Below are positions 16,612 to 28,000 of a DNA stretch of 64,000 bases, piece by piece (positions within the stretch are counted from its first letter, which is position 1; every line of letters starts with the position of its first letter). The notes beneath the pieces were generated by a model. It searched no databases. It was not told where the DNA came from and was given only the letters and a program-made list of their open reading frames with translations. The translations under genes and the position numbers were made by a program. The stretch comes from Phycisphaerae bacterium (GTDB taxonomy: Bacteria; Planctomycetota; Phycisphaerae; UBA1845), in NCBI GenBank assembly GCA_029260165.1, contig JAJDDT010000097.1, positions 1-64,000 on the forward strand, read 5' to 3'.

Positions 16612-17466
16612 GTGGATCAACGGAAGACGAATTATGGACTCCCCGCACTGGGTGCGGGAATCGGCCTGCGCCGACCGCATTTTGACGAGATCATCGAGAC
16701 GAATCCGCCGGTGCGCTGGTTTGAGATCATTCCGGAGAATTTCCTCAACCGTGGCGGATACATGGCAGACTGTTTGCGGAAAATCAGCGAAAAATACACA
16801 CTCGTCGCCCACGGTATTTCGGTCTCAATCGGCAGCACAGACCCGTTCGACATGGGGCATCTCAAACGTCTCCGCGCGTTTTGTGACTCCATCAACAGTC
16901 CCTGGTTCAGCGATCATCTCTGCTTCACAATGGTCGATCACGTCAATCTCAACGACCTGATCCCCCTGCCTTTCACGCGTGATGCGATCAACAATGTCGT
17001 CGAGCGTGTAAAGATCGTGCAGGACATCATGGAACGACCCTTCCTCCTCGAAAACGTGACGTACTACATGACGGTCTCGAAATCACAGATGTCCGAAGCA
17101 GAGTTTATCACGACCATTCTGGAGGAGGCTGACTGCGGTTTGCTTCTGGACGTGTCGAATGTTGTGCTCAACGCGAAGATGCACGAATACGATCCGATCG
17201 CGTTTCTCGACTCGATTCCGCTTGATCGCGTCGGGCAGATGCACCTGGCTGGTTTTGAGGAGAAGGACGACTTGCTGCTCGACACGCATGGCAAACCGGT
17301 GTCGGACGAAACGTGGGACCTGTTCCGCGCGGTGATTGAGCGGGTCGGACCTTCGTCGCCACTGGTCGAGTGGGACGTAGCCATCCCGACGCTGGACCGC
17401 CTGATGCGTGAGGCGGAGATGGCCCAGACAAAAATGGACGAGGTGTGTGCCTCGCGCGCTTCCTGA
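16612..17466 (+). CDS. DUF692 multinuclear iron-dependent oxidase (BufB/HvfB-like)
   Basis: A TIM-barrel protein of the MNIO (DUF692) family, 284 residues, expected to oxidatively modify Cys residues of the precursor peptide using two or three iron ions. Family blocks are all present: GAGIGLRRPHFDEI with His23, WFEIIPENF with Glu42, VAHGISVSIG with His68, WFSDHLCF with His102, LLENVTYYM, LLLDVSNVVLNA, MHLAGFEE, LLDTHG and LVEWDVAIP. GTG 16612 is chosen because GGGAG lies seven bases upstream; a TTG at 16573 is the alternative. The gene follows the precursor after a hairpin and precedes the DUF2063 gene by 26 bases. Confidence 0.9.
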   Translation: MDQRKTNYGLPALGAGIGLRRPHFDEIIETNPPVRWFEIIPENFLNRGGYMADCLRKISEKYTLVAHGISVSIGSTDPFDMGHLKRLRAFCDSINSPWFSDHLCFTMVDHVNLNDLIPLPFTRDAINNVVERVKIVQDIMERPFLLENVTYYMTVSKSQMSEAEFITTILEEADCGLLLDVSNVVLNAKMHEYDPIAFLDSIPLDRVGQMHLAGFEEKDDLLLDTHGKPVSDETWDLFRAVIERVGPSSPLVEWDVAIPTLDRLMREAEMAQTKMDEVCASRAS

Positions 17467-17492
17467 TGCTTCCTGATACGGGTTGATCGGTC

Positions 17493-18419
17493 ATGACGCT
17501 GAACAACGTTCTTTCCGCGGTTCGCACGCTGATTCTCGACGAGGAGGCGCCCACCGGTTCGATCGACGAGCGACATGCTGCCCTTCGCCTGCGTTTTCCC
17601 GAGTTGGCTGACGCGGAAATCGCCGACCTGGCCACCATTCCTCCCCGGCGTCTCAACGTGTATACGGATCTCGTGTTCGCCGGTGAACGTGAGCTGCTGA
17701 GGTGGGTTTATCCGGTGACGTTTGCGGTGTTGCATCGGTTGTCGCCCGCGGCTGACGATGATCCCTGGTTTGGTGAGGCGGATTTCGATCTGGTTCGCGC
17801 GATCCACCGTTTTCGAGCGTGGAAGATCGGTTCGACGCGCATGCTCGCGCAAAACATGGCTGACTTCGTGTCGCAGCATCGCCGGGATTGGGTGGATCGC
17901 TGGGGCGGACTGATCGCGCTGATCGATTGCGAGCGGGTCGAGACGGATGTGTTTTATGCCCCCGATGTCGATCATCAGCCCATGGATTTGCCCTCGCTGG
18001 CGGACCTTTCCGTGGATGAATTGATGGCCCTTGAGGTCGCGCAGCCCAGTTTCGTCGCTCTTCGATCGTTTTCGCACGACGTCCTGACGGTTCAGGGGTA
18101 TTGGCGTGAACATGAGAAACTACCCGACGACCTGCCGCCCGCCTCACGAACAGACTGCTGTTGTAGTCGCAATCCGCACACACTGGATGCACAATGGACG
18201 CGGTTGCCACCTGCGGGACTCGCGACCCTGCAGATGATGGAACCCGATCGACCGTATACCGTCGAATCGTTGGCGGAGGTGTACGTCGACGCCTCCTCCG
18301 ATGCGGAGCGGTCCGATGAGCCGGCGCTGTTTGCATCATTCTTTGATTTCCTGACGTCGGCGGGTGCGGTGGGTGTACTGCTCGATGCGCGGAATTCACG
18401 CGCCGACCGTCATGGGTGA
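17493..18419 (+). CDS. DUF2063 partner protein (BufC/HvfC-like)
   Basis: A 308-residue protein whose first 100 residues show the DUF2063 pattern: a helical start, PPRRLNVYTDLVFAGERELLRWVYPV, then FDLVRAIHRFRA. In the known systems the DUF2063 protein binds the leader of the precursor and delivers it to the MNIO enzyme. The rest is alpha/beta with a helical C-terminus (SLAEVYVDASSDAERSDEPA) that could be a winged-helix-like end. It ends 24 bases inside the convergent glycosyltransferase gene, so both stop codons overlap the other gene. Confidence 0.85.
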   Translation: MTLNNVLSAVRTLILDEEAPTGSIDERHAALRLRFPELADAEIADLATIPPRRLNVYTDLVFAGERELLRWVYPVTFAVLHRLSPAADDDPWFGEADFDLVRAIHRFRAWKIGSTRMLAQNMADFVSQHRRDWVDRWGGLIALIDCERVETDVFYAPDVDHQPMDLPSLADLSVDELMALEVAQPSFVALRSFSHDVLTVQGYWREHEKLPDDLPPASRTDCCCSRNPHTLDAQWTRLPPAGLATLQMMEPDRPYTVESLAEVYVDASSDAERSDEPALFASFFDFLTSAGAVGVLLDARNSRADRHG

Positions 18420-19781
18420 CGATGCTTCGTCACATCGTCCGAACTTCCGGCGCTCTTCCCGTCCGCTTGTCAGACGATTCAATATCCCGGTCAGTTGCCC
18501 TGTTTGCGATTTTCGCGTGTATTTCCGGAGTCGATCCCGATTGACGCCACCCGGGTTCCGGTCATTGCACCAGTCGTTGTAAACGGCTGCCACTGCATCG
18601 GCGATTTCGACGCGATTCGGCGACACCGTCACACCGGACCCGCAATCATCGAGAACGCGCGCGACGGCGGACGAGACGGAACCGACGTGAATGATCGGTC
18701 TGCCCGCGAGTTGATACTCGAATATCTTGGCGGGAACGACGGAATCACAGTTCCTGCCCGTCGTCAGATTCCCCGATATCAGACAGTTGGATGCAACCAT
18801 CTCGCGAATCGCGTCGGCATGTGAAACATAACCCGTTGCACAAATTTGAATATTCGCATTCAAAACCCGGCGACGCATGTCATCCGGCACCCACCCAACG
18901 ATCCTGAATTCTGTTGACACATCACCACCGATGCGTTTTTGAAAGTCTGTCAATCCGTCAACAATGGCAGGTGCCTCAGCCGTGCGAACAAAACTGCCGA
19001 CAAACGACACGATGAACCTGTTTTCGTCAATTCCCCGTTGCGAACGAACGACATTGCGATGCACCCCGACAAAATCTGACTCATCCGCGCCATTGTAAAT
19101 GGTTGCGAATTTGTCGCGCTGATCGGAAACATGTCCCGCCAGAATGTCGGTCTGTTCGACGGATACACCGACGACGGCGTCAGCTGCGCGAAGAAAGGCG
19201 TCTTCCATCCTCCGCATCCGCCGGCGATGCCACACCGTTGGAGGCGCAAAATCGTAGTTGTCCGTCCACAGGTCGCGAAAGTCCGCCACCCACGGCACAC
19301 CCGTCGCGCTTTTCAACTGCCACGCAAGCCAGTGATTGGAAGCGGGCGAATGCGTCGAGTAGATTCCATCGATGTTCTCAGTCCGAACAATATTGAGCAG
19401 TTCAGGAAGCGAGCTTTTCGCCCACGCAATCAACCGATCCGGACAGGACCAATAGCGAAGCGCGTCGTTGAGACGTTGAAATCGCCAATGATTGAACCGC
19501 GCGATCCCTCGACCGCGCGGTTCGACAAATTCGTGCACGCGACGATCCAGATGCTTCGGCAACTCATCGAGCAATGCCTCGTCCCGAGGCAAATCAGTCG
19601 ACGCCGGCGCGCACCACACCGTCGGCGTCCATCCAAAATCAGGCAGGTATTTGGCAAACCTGGCCGACCGCTGCACACCCGGCCCACCGGTCGGCGGAAA
19701 CGCGTGGGCAATCATGAGAACCCGACGTGACAATCCACCCCGTCGAACAACAGCACCCCGCGATCCTTGCATCCCCATCAT
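18396..19781 (-). CDS. Glycosyltransferase family 4 protein
   Basis: A 461-residue GT-B glycosyltransferase. The N-terminal domain opens with RVLMIAHAFPPTGGPGVQR, the usual donor-independent loop of GT4 enzymes; the GVPWVADFRDLWTDN block follows. The C-terminal domain has FVGSFV, FRIVGWVP and PAKIFEYQLAGRPIIHVG, where the Glu of the EX7E-like motif binds the nucleotide-sugar. It should act at the cytoplasmic face on lipid-linked glycans. I start at the first of two tandem ATG codons (19781), 31 bases after the WbqC stop; sequence further upstream is the WbqC gene in another frame. Last gene of the four-gene glycan cassette. Confidence 0.82.
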   Translation of the reverse strand: MMGMQGSRGAVVRRGGLSRRVLMIAHAFPPTGGPGVQRSARFAKYLPDFGWTPTVWCAPASTDLPRDEALLDELPKHLDRRVHEFVEPRGRGIARFNHWRFQRLNDALRYWSCPDRLIAWAKSSLPELLNIVRTENIDGIYSTHSPASNHWLAWQLKSATGVPWVADFRDLWTDNYDFAPPTVWHRRRMRRMEDAFLRAADAVVGVSVEQTDILAGHVSDQRDKFATIYNGADESDFVGVHRNVVRSQRGIDENRFIVSFVGSFVRTAEAPAIVDGLTDFQKRIGGDVSTEFRIVGWVPDDMRRRVLNANIQICATGYVSHADAIREMVASNCLISGNLTTGRNCDSVVPAKIFEYQLAGRPIIHVGSVSSAVARVLDDCGSGVTVSPNRVEIADAVAAVYNDWCNDRNPGGVNRDRLRKYTRKSQTGQLTGILNRLTSGREERRKFGRCDEASSPMTVGA

Positions 19782-19812
19782 ATCGCTCGGCTGCCCACCA
19801 TGATTCGAAACG

Positions 19813-20565
19813 TCAGTCCAATCCCAACATGGTTCGCGTATCCGGTCCGCAGCAGCACAGCGTGTCCAGAACAGACAGTCCCGACACGAAATCACCAAAG
19901 GGCTGCTCGTATGTCGGCATGTCGAATGTCGCATATTGCAATTCAATATCACCTGCGTCGAACAATTCCGCGGACATGTACTTGCGCGCACCCTGCCCCG
20001 ACAGGTATCGCCGACCCCCGACGCGCTGCACGATCTCGACGAGGCGTTGGGTCGATGTCGCGTCGATATCAAGCGACGACGAACGAATCATCGGCGTCCT
20101 GATCTCAAGATAGGCGCATATACGAACGATCGCGTCCATACCGACATCCGCGAGTGATAACCCTTCCGCCGTCGCCCGACGCAGAACCGGATCAACAATC
20201 CGGTCGCAAACCTCATCAAAATACCGACACCGCCCATAGCACTGCTGAAGCGTGCGGCGGTGTTTCGTGGTCCAGTGCTGGTCGTAGTCGATCACTATCT
20301 CATTGATTGGCGAATGATAATTGCCCTTGTTAAGCGTTGGAACGGTGAGCCACGACACACCATGGGCCGATTTGACTCGATTGCGATGAATGAATCCCCG
20401 CCTGGTGAATTGCACATCATCGAGGATGACGAACAAATCGCAGGTTGCCACCTTGTGAAAAAACCCGAGCCAACCGAAATAGTTAGGCTGATGGATCGCG
20501 ACCGTTTCCGGAGCGGCGACCGCTGTTTCACGCGATGGCATCTGCAAGCCGGCTGCCAACGTCAT
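19813..20565 (-). CDS. WbqC-like family protein
   Basis: A 250-residue WbqC family protein. The signature entry is VAIHQPNYFGWLGFFHKVATC followed by FVILDDVQFTRRGFIHRNRV; later LSGQGARKYM and FGDFVSGLSVLDTLCCCG are the conserved C-terminal blocks. WbqC proteins occur in O-antigen and other glycan clusters and are often paired with aminotransferases or N-acyl/N-methyl transferases; their reaction remains unclear. Here the neighbours are a PIG-L deacetylase and a methyltransferase, which suggests joint modification of an amino sugar. It starts six bases after the methyltransferase stop. Confidence 0.85.
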   Translation of the reverse strand: MTLAAGLQMPSRETAVAAPETVAIHQPNYFGWLGFFHKVATCDLFVILDDVQFTRRGFIHRNRVKSAHGVSWLTVPTLNKGNYHSPINEIVIDYDQHWTTKHRRTLQQCYGRCRYFDEVCDRIVDPVLRRATAEGLSLADVGMDAIVRICAYLEIRTPMIRSSSLDIDATSTQRLVEIVQRVGGRRYLSGQGARKYMSAELFDAGDIELQYATFDMPTYEQPFGDFVSGLSVLDTLCCCGPDTRTMLGLD

Positions 20566-20571
20566 AATCGG

Positions 20572-21225
20572 TCAGCTCTTGTGAATGAGGACCGTGAAGT
20601 CATTGCTGCGGTAGTCGTGTTTGAGGGCAAACGGATAGCCGTAGTTCTCGATATGTACAACGACTTCTGACGGCTCCCAATAGTACACGTCCGGGTTGCT
20701 GTTGCCGCTGAGCCTGCTGACGAAATTCATGGCAACGCCCTTGCTCGCCGCCTCGACCATGCGGTCAATCGTTGCAAAAGTTCGTTCGACGGTGTTGGGC
20801 GTCTTGAGATTGAAGATGCCCGATTCAAAAACGAAATCAAACTGCCCGGCGTCAAACGGCTCTTCAAGAATGTCGCGAGACTCGAACGTGACATCCGGAT
20901 ATTTCTCGCGAGCAGCCTCGAGCATGTCCGAATTAATGTCGATTCCCCTGTAATCCGCACAGCAAACACCTCGGTTCGACAGATACGCGGAAAAATCCCC
21001 CAACCCGCAACCAACATCCAGAATCGTCGCGTCATTCAGATCACCGACGCGCATCAAAACCTCAAACCGCTGCTCCTGCGAAAACCGGCTGTTCCACACA
21101 ACCCGCGCGTCGTTCGTTCCATATTCGCGCAGCAGCCTGGAATGATAATTGATGATGATTTCATCGGACGGGGATGCAACAGGTTCTGCCAGGGTCACTT
21201 CCATTCTCCTTTTTCCTGCGGTCAC
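20572..21225 (-). CDS. Class I SAM-dependent methyltransferase of the glycan cassette
   Basis: A 217-residue methyltransferase. LNDATILDVGCGLGDFSAYLS is the SAM motif I, YRGIDINSDML motif II with the ribose-binding Asp, and FDFVFESGIFNLKTP motif IV. The GIF..L segment and DVYYWEPSEV resemble small methyltransferases of sugar and polyketide clusters. Two starts are possible: GTG 21225, coupled 3 bases after the PIG-L stop, and ATG 21204 with AGGAG almost touching it. The product most likely methylates a sugar or its amide group; substrate unknown. Confidence 0.75.
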   Translation of the reverse strand: MTAGKRRMEVTLAEPVASPSDEIIINYHSRLLREYGTNDARVVWNSRFSQEQRFEVLMRVGDLNDATILDVGCGLGDFSAYLSNRGVCCADYRGIDINSDMLEAAREKYPDVTFESRDILEEPFDAGQFDFVFESGIFNLKTPNTVERTFATIDRMVEAASKGVAMNFVSRLSGNSNPDVYYWEPSEVVVHIENYGYPFALKHDYRSNDFTVLIHKS

Positions 21226-21228
21226 GCG

Positions 21229-21870
21229 TTAGTGATAGACAGTTCGAATAACGTCAAACGCCTCGGCAAATTCCGTGCCGATCGCAACGCCACGGGTCCG
21301 GGCCAACCCGCGCGTAAAACTCTCCGCCATGTAGGGTCCGTCCCGCTGTGATTCATAATGCGACAATGCACACACCTTTCGTTCGATGTGCCGCTCCTCA
21401 AGTGCAACAAACGCCGTCGTGCGAAACGCGATATTGTTCCACGGCATTTCGTACGCATAGATCGTCGTCCGCTTGAACGCGCGAAGACCCTCATTGGCAA
21501 CGGTCGAATGATCCTGATGCAGATCGTCGGTCGCAGGCTGAAAAACCAGGTCCGGTTTCAGTTCCGCATTCAATCTCACCAGATCATCAAGAATCTCCTG
21601 CCGATACATCGCCAGCCTCCGAACCGGATAGCGGAAAATCAGCAGGTTTTCCCGCGGTATCGACAGCTCTTCAATCGCCTTGCACGCCTCCACCTCGCGA
21701 ACCCCCCTGGGCCAACCGGGCGGCAGCGAGTCTTCGCACAGGCTGAATGTCGCGACGTACACGCTCGCGCCCTCTTCGGTCAGCCTCGCAATCGTCGCCC
21801 CACACCCCAACTCCGCATCATCCGGGTGCGGTGCGAGAACGAGAATGTTGCGCGGTTTGTCCAGCCTCAC
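21229..21870 (-). CDS. PIG-L family N-acetyl-sugar deacetylase
   Basis: A 213-residue zinc hydrolase of the PIG-L/LmbE family, which removes acetyl groups from GlcNAc-type substrates. The zinc-binding motif APHPDDAELGCGATI is at residues 14-28 and the third ligand lies in DLHQDHSTVANE. The C-terminal part (EMPWNN, RTRGVAIGTEFAEAF) is standard. GTG 21870 has GGAGG six bases upstream, whereas TTG 21876 directly abuts it, so the GTG is preferred. It is the first gene of the cassette that continues through the methyltransferase, WbqC and GT4 genes. Confidence 0.87.
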   Translation of the reverse strand: MRLDKPRNILVLAPHPDDAELGCGATIARLTEEGASVYVATFSLCEDSLPPGWPRGVREVEACKAIEELSIPRENLLIFRYPVRRLAMYRQEILDDLVRLNAELKPDLVFQPATDDLHQDHSTVANEGLRAFKRTTIYAYEMPWNNIAFRTTAFVALEERHIERKVCALSHYESQRDGPYMAESFTRGLARTRGVAIGTEFAEAFDVIRTVYH

Positions 21871-21981
21871 GAGCAACCTCCGTTATCGGACCTGTCTCTC
21901 CCAATACCGATAACCTCCCCAATATGTCGGCAGAGACGCCAAACAAGTTGACGAGCAATCCGACACCACACCAGTGCGCAC

Positions 21982-22027
21982 AAAAAAGCCGGCCCGCGAC
22001 GGGTTCGAAAACCCGACACAGGCCGAC
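21982..22027 (-). terminator. Intrinsic terminator for the giant Cys-rich protein gene
   Basis: Read on the minus strand, GTCGGCCTGTGTCGGG pairs with CCCGTCGCGGGCCGGC with one mismatch and a few G-U pairs, then six T bases follow (21987-21982). It is the second of two hairpins after the 8-kb gene. Confidence 0.8.
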
Positions 22028-22043
22028 TCAGACCACGCGTAAG

Positions 22044-22074
22044 GTGTGATCCGCCCGGAACGGACGGATCACAC
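22044..22074. terminator. First hairpin after the giant gene
   Basis: GTGTGATCCGCCCG (22044-22057) and CGGACGGATCACAC (22061-22074) form a 14-bp stem with one imperfect pair, 14 bases beyond the stop codon of the giant gene. A T-run follows it only on the plus strand (TTTTT near 22077-22081), so it would terminate plus-strand transcripts best and act as an RNA 3' end protector for the minus-strand mRNA. Confidence 0.6.
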
Positions 22075-22088
22075 GGTTTTTCCAGTCA

Positions 22089-25000
22089 TTAGCGGCGCGA
22101 ACGCTCCGACGCCACGATGAGCACCACAGCATCCTTGCCTGCGTCCGCCGACACCCGAACACTACCGTCGGTCCACAGACCGACATGCTCGGTGGAAGGC
22201 GCAATATTGACGATACCTGTCGCATTCGCAGGTACACGGAACGTAAACGTTCCGACGTACGAGCGTTTGCCCGCAGGTATCTCAACACCGCTGCCGTACA
22301 ACGCACCACCAACGCGTCCCAGCTCCGCATCCAACGCCGGGAAGCTGTACAAGCCCGCGAAGATGTAGTCACGACGCTCCGACTCCACCCTGACCGACTC
22401 GATCGCCACCCGTGTCGACGACTTGCCGACCATCCGGGCGTTCAGACCAAACTCGAAGCCGACCACACCGGACGCGTCCGTAACATAGACATCCACCACA
22501 ACGTCGTCGCCTGACCTGACCGCACGCTGACGCGGAACGATCACGAAGCGGGCGTTATCGTTGTTACCAATCGACGATTTGACGTCGCCAACCGCGGGCA
22601 GCTCGACACCGGAAGCAGCCGCAGGTCCGCAGGCACCTGCCGCAGGAGGAGGCGACGCATCGCAACCACCACCCAGCGGCGGAATCGGACAATTGAACGG
22701 ATTCGCACCACCAAACGCATCCACAATCGCAAGGATATCATCCGTACTGATCGGGATTCCGTTCGGACCCTTGCAGTTGGCCGGTGTCACATCCGAGCAG
22801 CCAGCCGCCGTGCTGTTCCAAATGTCAGCATTCGGGCAGGCACAGTAATTACCAAACCCGCTCACCGCACAGAGGATGTCGTCCGTTCCCACGAATGCCG
22901 AGAAGGACGAGCATGTATTGCCGTGGCGACGCACGCACGACACACACTGATTATTCTCGCAATAGGTGTAATCGCAAACATCAGGCGGCGTGCCGGCGGC
23001 AATACCGTCGGTGTAGCAATCGCAGTCTCGCACGCACGTCGGTCCACCACACAATCCAGGCGTGCAGTCCGAACCGCTACCCTGAGGCGTACCACCCAGA
23101 TCGCGGCAACAGCAGGGATCCAGAAGATCACAGGTGCCATCGGGCAGGCAGCAGGCTTCCAGAGCACACTGCACCGTCACCGTCGCGCTGTAGTTCAGAC
23201 CACTGACAATCGCCAGCGTGTCACGCAAATACACCTGCAACCGGTTCGTGCCCGTGTTGACCGTCACCGGAGCAGGGCCGAGCACCGTCTGCGCTCCGAA
23301 TCCACCACCGGAGAAGCCGGGAACAGGCAACCCGTTCATGTACACACCGATCGGATTCGGGCCGGCCCCCGGATCACCAATCCGGTCGTCCGCAGCGAAT
23401 GCAAACTCGATGCGGGCAGCCAGTGGATCCGGACAGCAAACCTCGAACTCGTGACAGAACAACGCCGACGTCGGCGAACGCGACGGATCACGACCGATCC
23501 ACTTCGCCGACGGGTCAGCCGGCAGCAAGCCAAAGCTGCCGGGCAGCCAGGCTGCGATCGGATTGATAATCCGCGCGGGCGGACCCGCACACGCAGCCCC
23601 GAAGTCAGCCGCCGTAAACGCAGCCGCTGACAACGGCGATGCACCAGGACCGCTGAGCATGGTGATCTCAGCATCAGGCGCACCGGTCAGACCGTTGCCG
23701 CTACGCAACGCGATCACGGTTCCCGCATCGTCCAGTTCGCAATCGCAGATATCGTCGATGCCGTTGTTATTCGAATCACCCTGACACGACGTACCAGCAC
23801 CCTGGAAGTCGCCCGCAAGCGCCTCGCAACAGGTCGAGTCAGCCGCGATGCACGCATCATTGACGCCGTCCAGGTCGCGATCGACACAGCAGGCACCAGA
23901 TACGCCACAGTTCGTGCCCGCACCGGCAAACATACCACCGAGCGTATTGCACTCTGTCAGCGTGATGACCGAACAACTCTCCGCCAACATATCACCATCG
24001 GCGTCGAAACAGCACGCACCAACAACCGGCGGATCGGCACAATCACACGTCAGCACCGCACCTTCGAGGTTCGGACTAACCGTGACAGCATTCGAACCGA
24101 GCGACACACCGTTGGCATGAACAAGACACTCGCCCTGTTGCGGCGGCGTACAACCACCCGGACAGAACACCACGTCCACGTCAATTCCGATCGGGCCGCA
24201 GTCGTCCTGCGGTTCCGCACACTCGCACTGCGTCACCACCGGCACACCGCCAACGACGGTAACGAACTTCGGTCTGCACCGACCATTCGTCGTACCGTCC
24301 GACACGCAATCCGTCGCCTGCAAGGCAGCACACGGATCAACAGCCGGGTCGGTCGTCAGCGGACACACAGGCTGACAATCGCAACACACAGTCACAGCCC
24401 CCGTCAGCGGATCGAATGACCGTGACTGAATGCACGTCTCACCCGGCAGACAGAAACCTTCACACGTCGGCGACAACGGTGGCACCAGCGTGCTCGGAAC
24501 CGGATGACACTCATTAGGCTCGCGACAGTCGCAATCCACCACACGCGCACCAAAGACCGGGTGCTGCTCGATGCAGCGCGGCACGCAAACATCGTTCGGA
24601 TCAGGACAAACGATCGGCTCACACGCACTGTTGTCCGGCAGTGGTTCGCACTGCGTCGGATCAGGCACGCACTCGCAACAGATCGTTCGTTCACCTGTCA
24701 TCGAGTTGACCGAAATCGTCTCCCGACAGGTCTCACCCGGCGGACAGTTGTCCACACAGAATGGCTGCGTACCATCGACCGGAACCTCAACGAAACAGTC
24801 CTGGTCCGTCAGACAATCACAATCGACCGCCTCGGTCCCGGCTCCAGGAAGGAAATCAACGCATTTGGGCCTACACTGTTCACCAGCAACCGGACAACCA
24901 AGGTTGTTGCAGAACGGCGTACCCGGTACCGGCTCACAGGCCGGCGCGGGCTCGCAGTCACAACAAAGCGTCTGCTCACCAGTCACAGGATCAATCGTCA

Positions 25001-28000
25001 CCGATTCGACGCACGTCTCACCTGCCGGACAGGCACCCACGCAACTCAACGATCCATCCGCAGCAACTTCAGGATGACAATCGTTATCATTGCGGCATTC
25101 GCAATCGACGATACGCACCTGACCCGTCAGCGGATCCACCGCCAGACAGCGCGGATCACAATTCTCCGTCGCAACCGGGCAGTTGAACGGCGCACATGCC
25201 AGACCACCCGGCAACGGACCACAGTCCGGTTGCGGACAAATGGTATTCGTACAATCCGAACCGGCACCCGCAGGTGTCCCGCCCAGATCACGACAACAGC
25301 ACGGATCGAGATTGTCACACGTCCCATCCGGGAAGCAGCAAGCCTCCGGTCGACATTCGTACTCAATCGTCGCCGAGAAGATAGCCGCACTGGCGACACT
25401 GAACTGGTCGCGCAGATAAACGTGCAAGGAGTTGGAACCCGAATTCAACGCAATCGGTGTGATCGGGAACACGGTCTGCGTTCCAAATCCACCACCCGTG
25501 TGACCCGCAACGGGGACACCGTTGATAAACACGCCGATCGGATTCGGCCCACCGGCAGGATCACCGAGGCGATCATCACCGGCAAACGCAAATTCAATCG
25601 TCGCGCTCGATAGCGACGCATCCGGACAACACACCTTGAATTCGTAGCAGTACAACTGCGACGCCGGCGACAGGAACTGATTCTTCGCAATCCACTGCGC
25701 GAACGGATCCGCCGGCAGAATACCACCACTCCCCGGCAGATAAACCGCCAACGGATTGACGATGTCTGCAGGTGGACGCTTGCACGCCTTGCGGAAGAAC
25801 TGCGTCGTAAACGCCGACCCCGACAACGGAGCACTACCCGAACCATTCAACGCGCTTATGTTCGCATCCAGTCCGCCGACAGTACCGTTACCGCTGCGCA
25901 GAATCAGACGACGCGTCGTCAACTGATCGCAATCGCACGAGTCGTCAATATTGTTGCCGTTCATGTCACCCATGCAGACAGAACCAGCCCCATTGAACGT
26001 CCCGTTGAGATCCTCGCAACACGTCGAATCCATCACATCGCAACTCTCAGCCACACCGTCGCCATCCGTGTCGTAACAACACGAACCAACGACACCGCAG
26101 ATCGTGCCGACACCATGGAACGTACCACCACGATCAGAACACTCCGTCGGCGTGAAGATGGCGCAACTCTCGCTGACACCATCCCCATCCGCATCGAAGC
26201 AACACGCACCGATCGCAGGAGGTTCATCGACGCATTCGCACTTGACCTCGCTGTCCGTTGGAACGGCTGCGGCGTTGATCGAACTGACACCCTGCGCAAC
26301 ACCATCCAGCGTGATCTCGCAGTTCGCACCAGGAGGACAATCCCCCTCGCAGAACAATTCGAGGCCAACCGCGCCCGGAACCTGCCGGACCTGAACCGGA
26401 TCACACGGCGCAACATCCGGATAACAATCGCACACCGTCGCCGTGATTGTCGGACCCGCAGGACCACTGCCAACCTTGACGCACTGAGGCAGACAAACAT
26501 CCGCCTGCGCATCAGGCAGACACTGGGTCGGCTGCAACATCGCGCAAAGCGTCGAATTGTCAGGCTCCGGACAAACCGGACCCGGATCACCGCTGCAACC
26601 GCACTTGACCTCGTCACCCGCATTCAGCAGATTCGAGAAGATGTTGGTCACACCCTGCGGAATGGTATTGATGTGAATCTGACAGATTTGCCCCGGAGGA
26701 CAATCCTGTCCGTTACAACTCAGATTAAAGTCCGACGTGCCAATGATCGGAAACAGCGAGACCGGACCGCACGTCGGCGTTGGATCGTCGCAAACACATG
26801 TCTCAGCCGTCGGCTGCGCACCACCGGCACCATCGTCGACCATCCGCACGCACGTCGGCACGCAAAAATCGCCCGCCGCTCCGTTCAAACACTCCGTCGG
26901 CTGCAACGCGGCGCAGATTGTCTGACCCGGCGGCTGCGGACACGTCGGCGGAGGAGGATCGTCAGCGCAGAAACACTTGAACTCCTCGTCAATCGGTGGA
27001 TTGGAAACACTGAGAAGACTCATTCCGGTATCTGTGAAGATACCGCTGAATCCCCGATGAACCGTACACGTCTGCCCAGGCGGACAGGTGCCGTTACACA
27101 CAAACCGATACTCATTCGGCACCGTCTCAAAGACCTCGATCGGACCACACGGACCATCGACGTCCACGCAGTCGCAAAGCTGCGCACCTGCATCGGTACC
27201 ACCCATACCGTCGGACAGAATGATCACGCACAGCGGTTCGCACTGCACACCGTTACCATCAACGATGCAATCGGTCGCCTGACGCGACGCACAAATCGTC
27301 GCACCAGCAGGCTCCGGACAAAGCACAGGGGGAACGTCAACACATGTACAACAGACATCCACCAGTCCCGTCAACGGATCAACGGGCGTCTCGGTTCGCT
27401 CGCACTGCTGCCCAGCCGGACAGTTGTCCACACAAACAGGATCAACCGGACCAAAGGCCGCGAAACAGGTGTTGTTCTGATCAACACAATCGCAGTCCAC
27501 AACCGTCTGCGTTCCGTCGATCGGATTAAACCGAATGCACCTCGGCAGACACGCGTCAATACCAAACGGATCAGGACACAGGAACGATTCGCACGCGGTT
27601 CCACCAATATTCGGAACACACTCAGGCTCGCACAAATCGGCAATCAGATTCCCGTCCGCATCAACACAGGTCGTACCATCACCCTGATAAACACCCCCAC
27701 GCGACGCACAATCACCAACCGTGGTAACAATGCAATCGAGCGGAAGACCCGCAACACAGCAGGCACCCGTGGGCTGAGGTTCAATAAGCTGACACCACAA
27801 CGAAATGGCATCAACATCGTCATCGAACGGCACCGTCGTCAGCGGGAAGCTGAATCCCGTCAAGAACGATGCGTAGACCATCTTGGGATCAAGACCGCCC
27901 GACTCATCACCGGGCGTGCACGGATCATCCTCGTCAACGCTGAACAGCACCGCGAAGACCGGTACGGGAGTCCCCGGATCAGGCAACCAGGTGAACTCAA

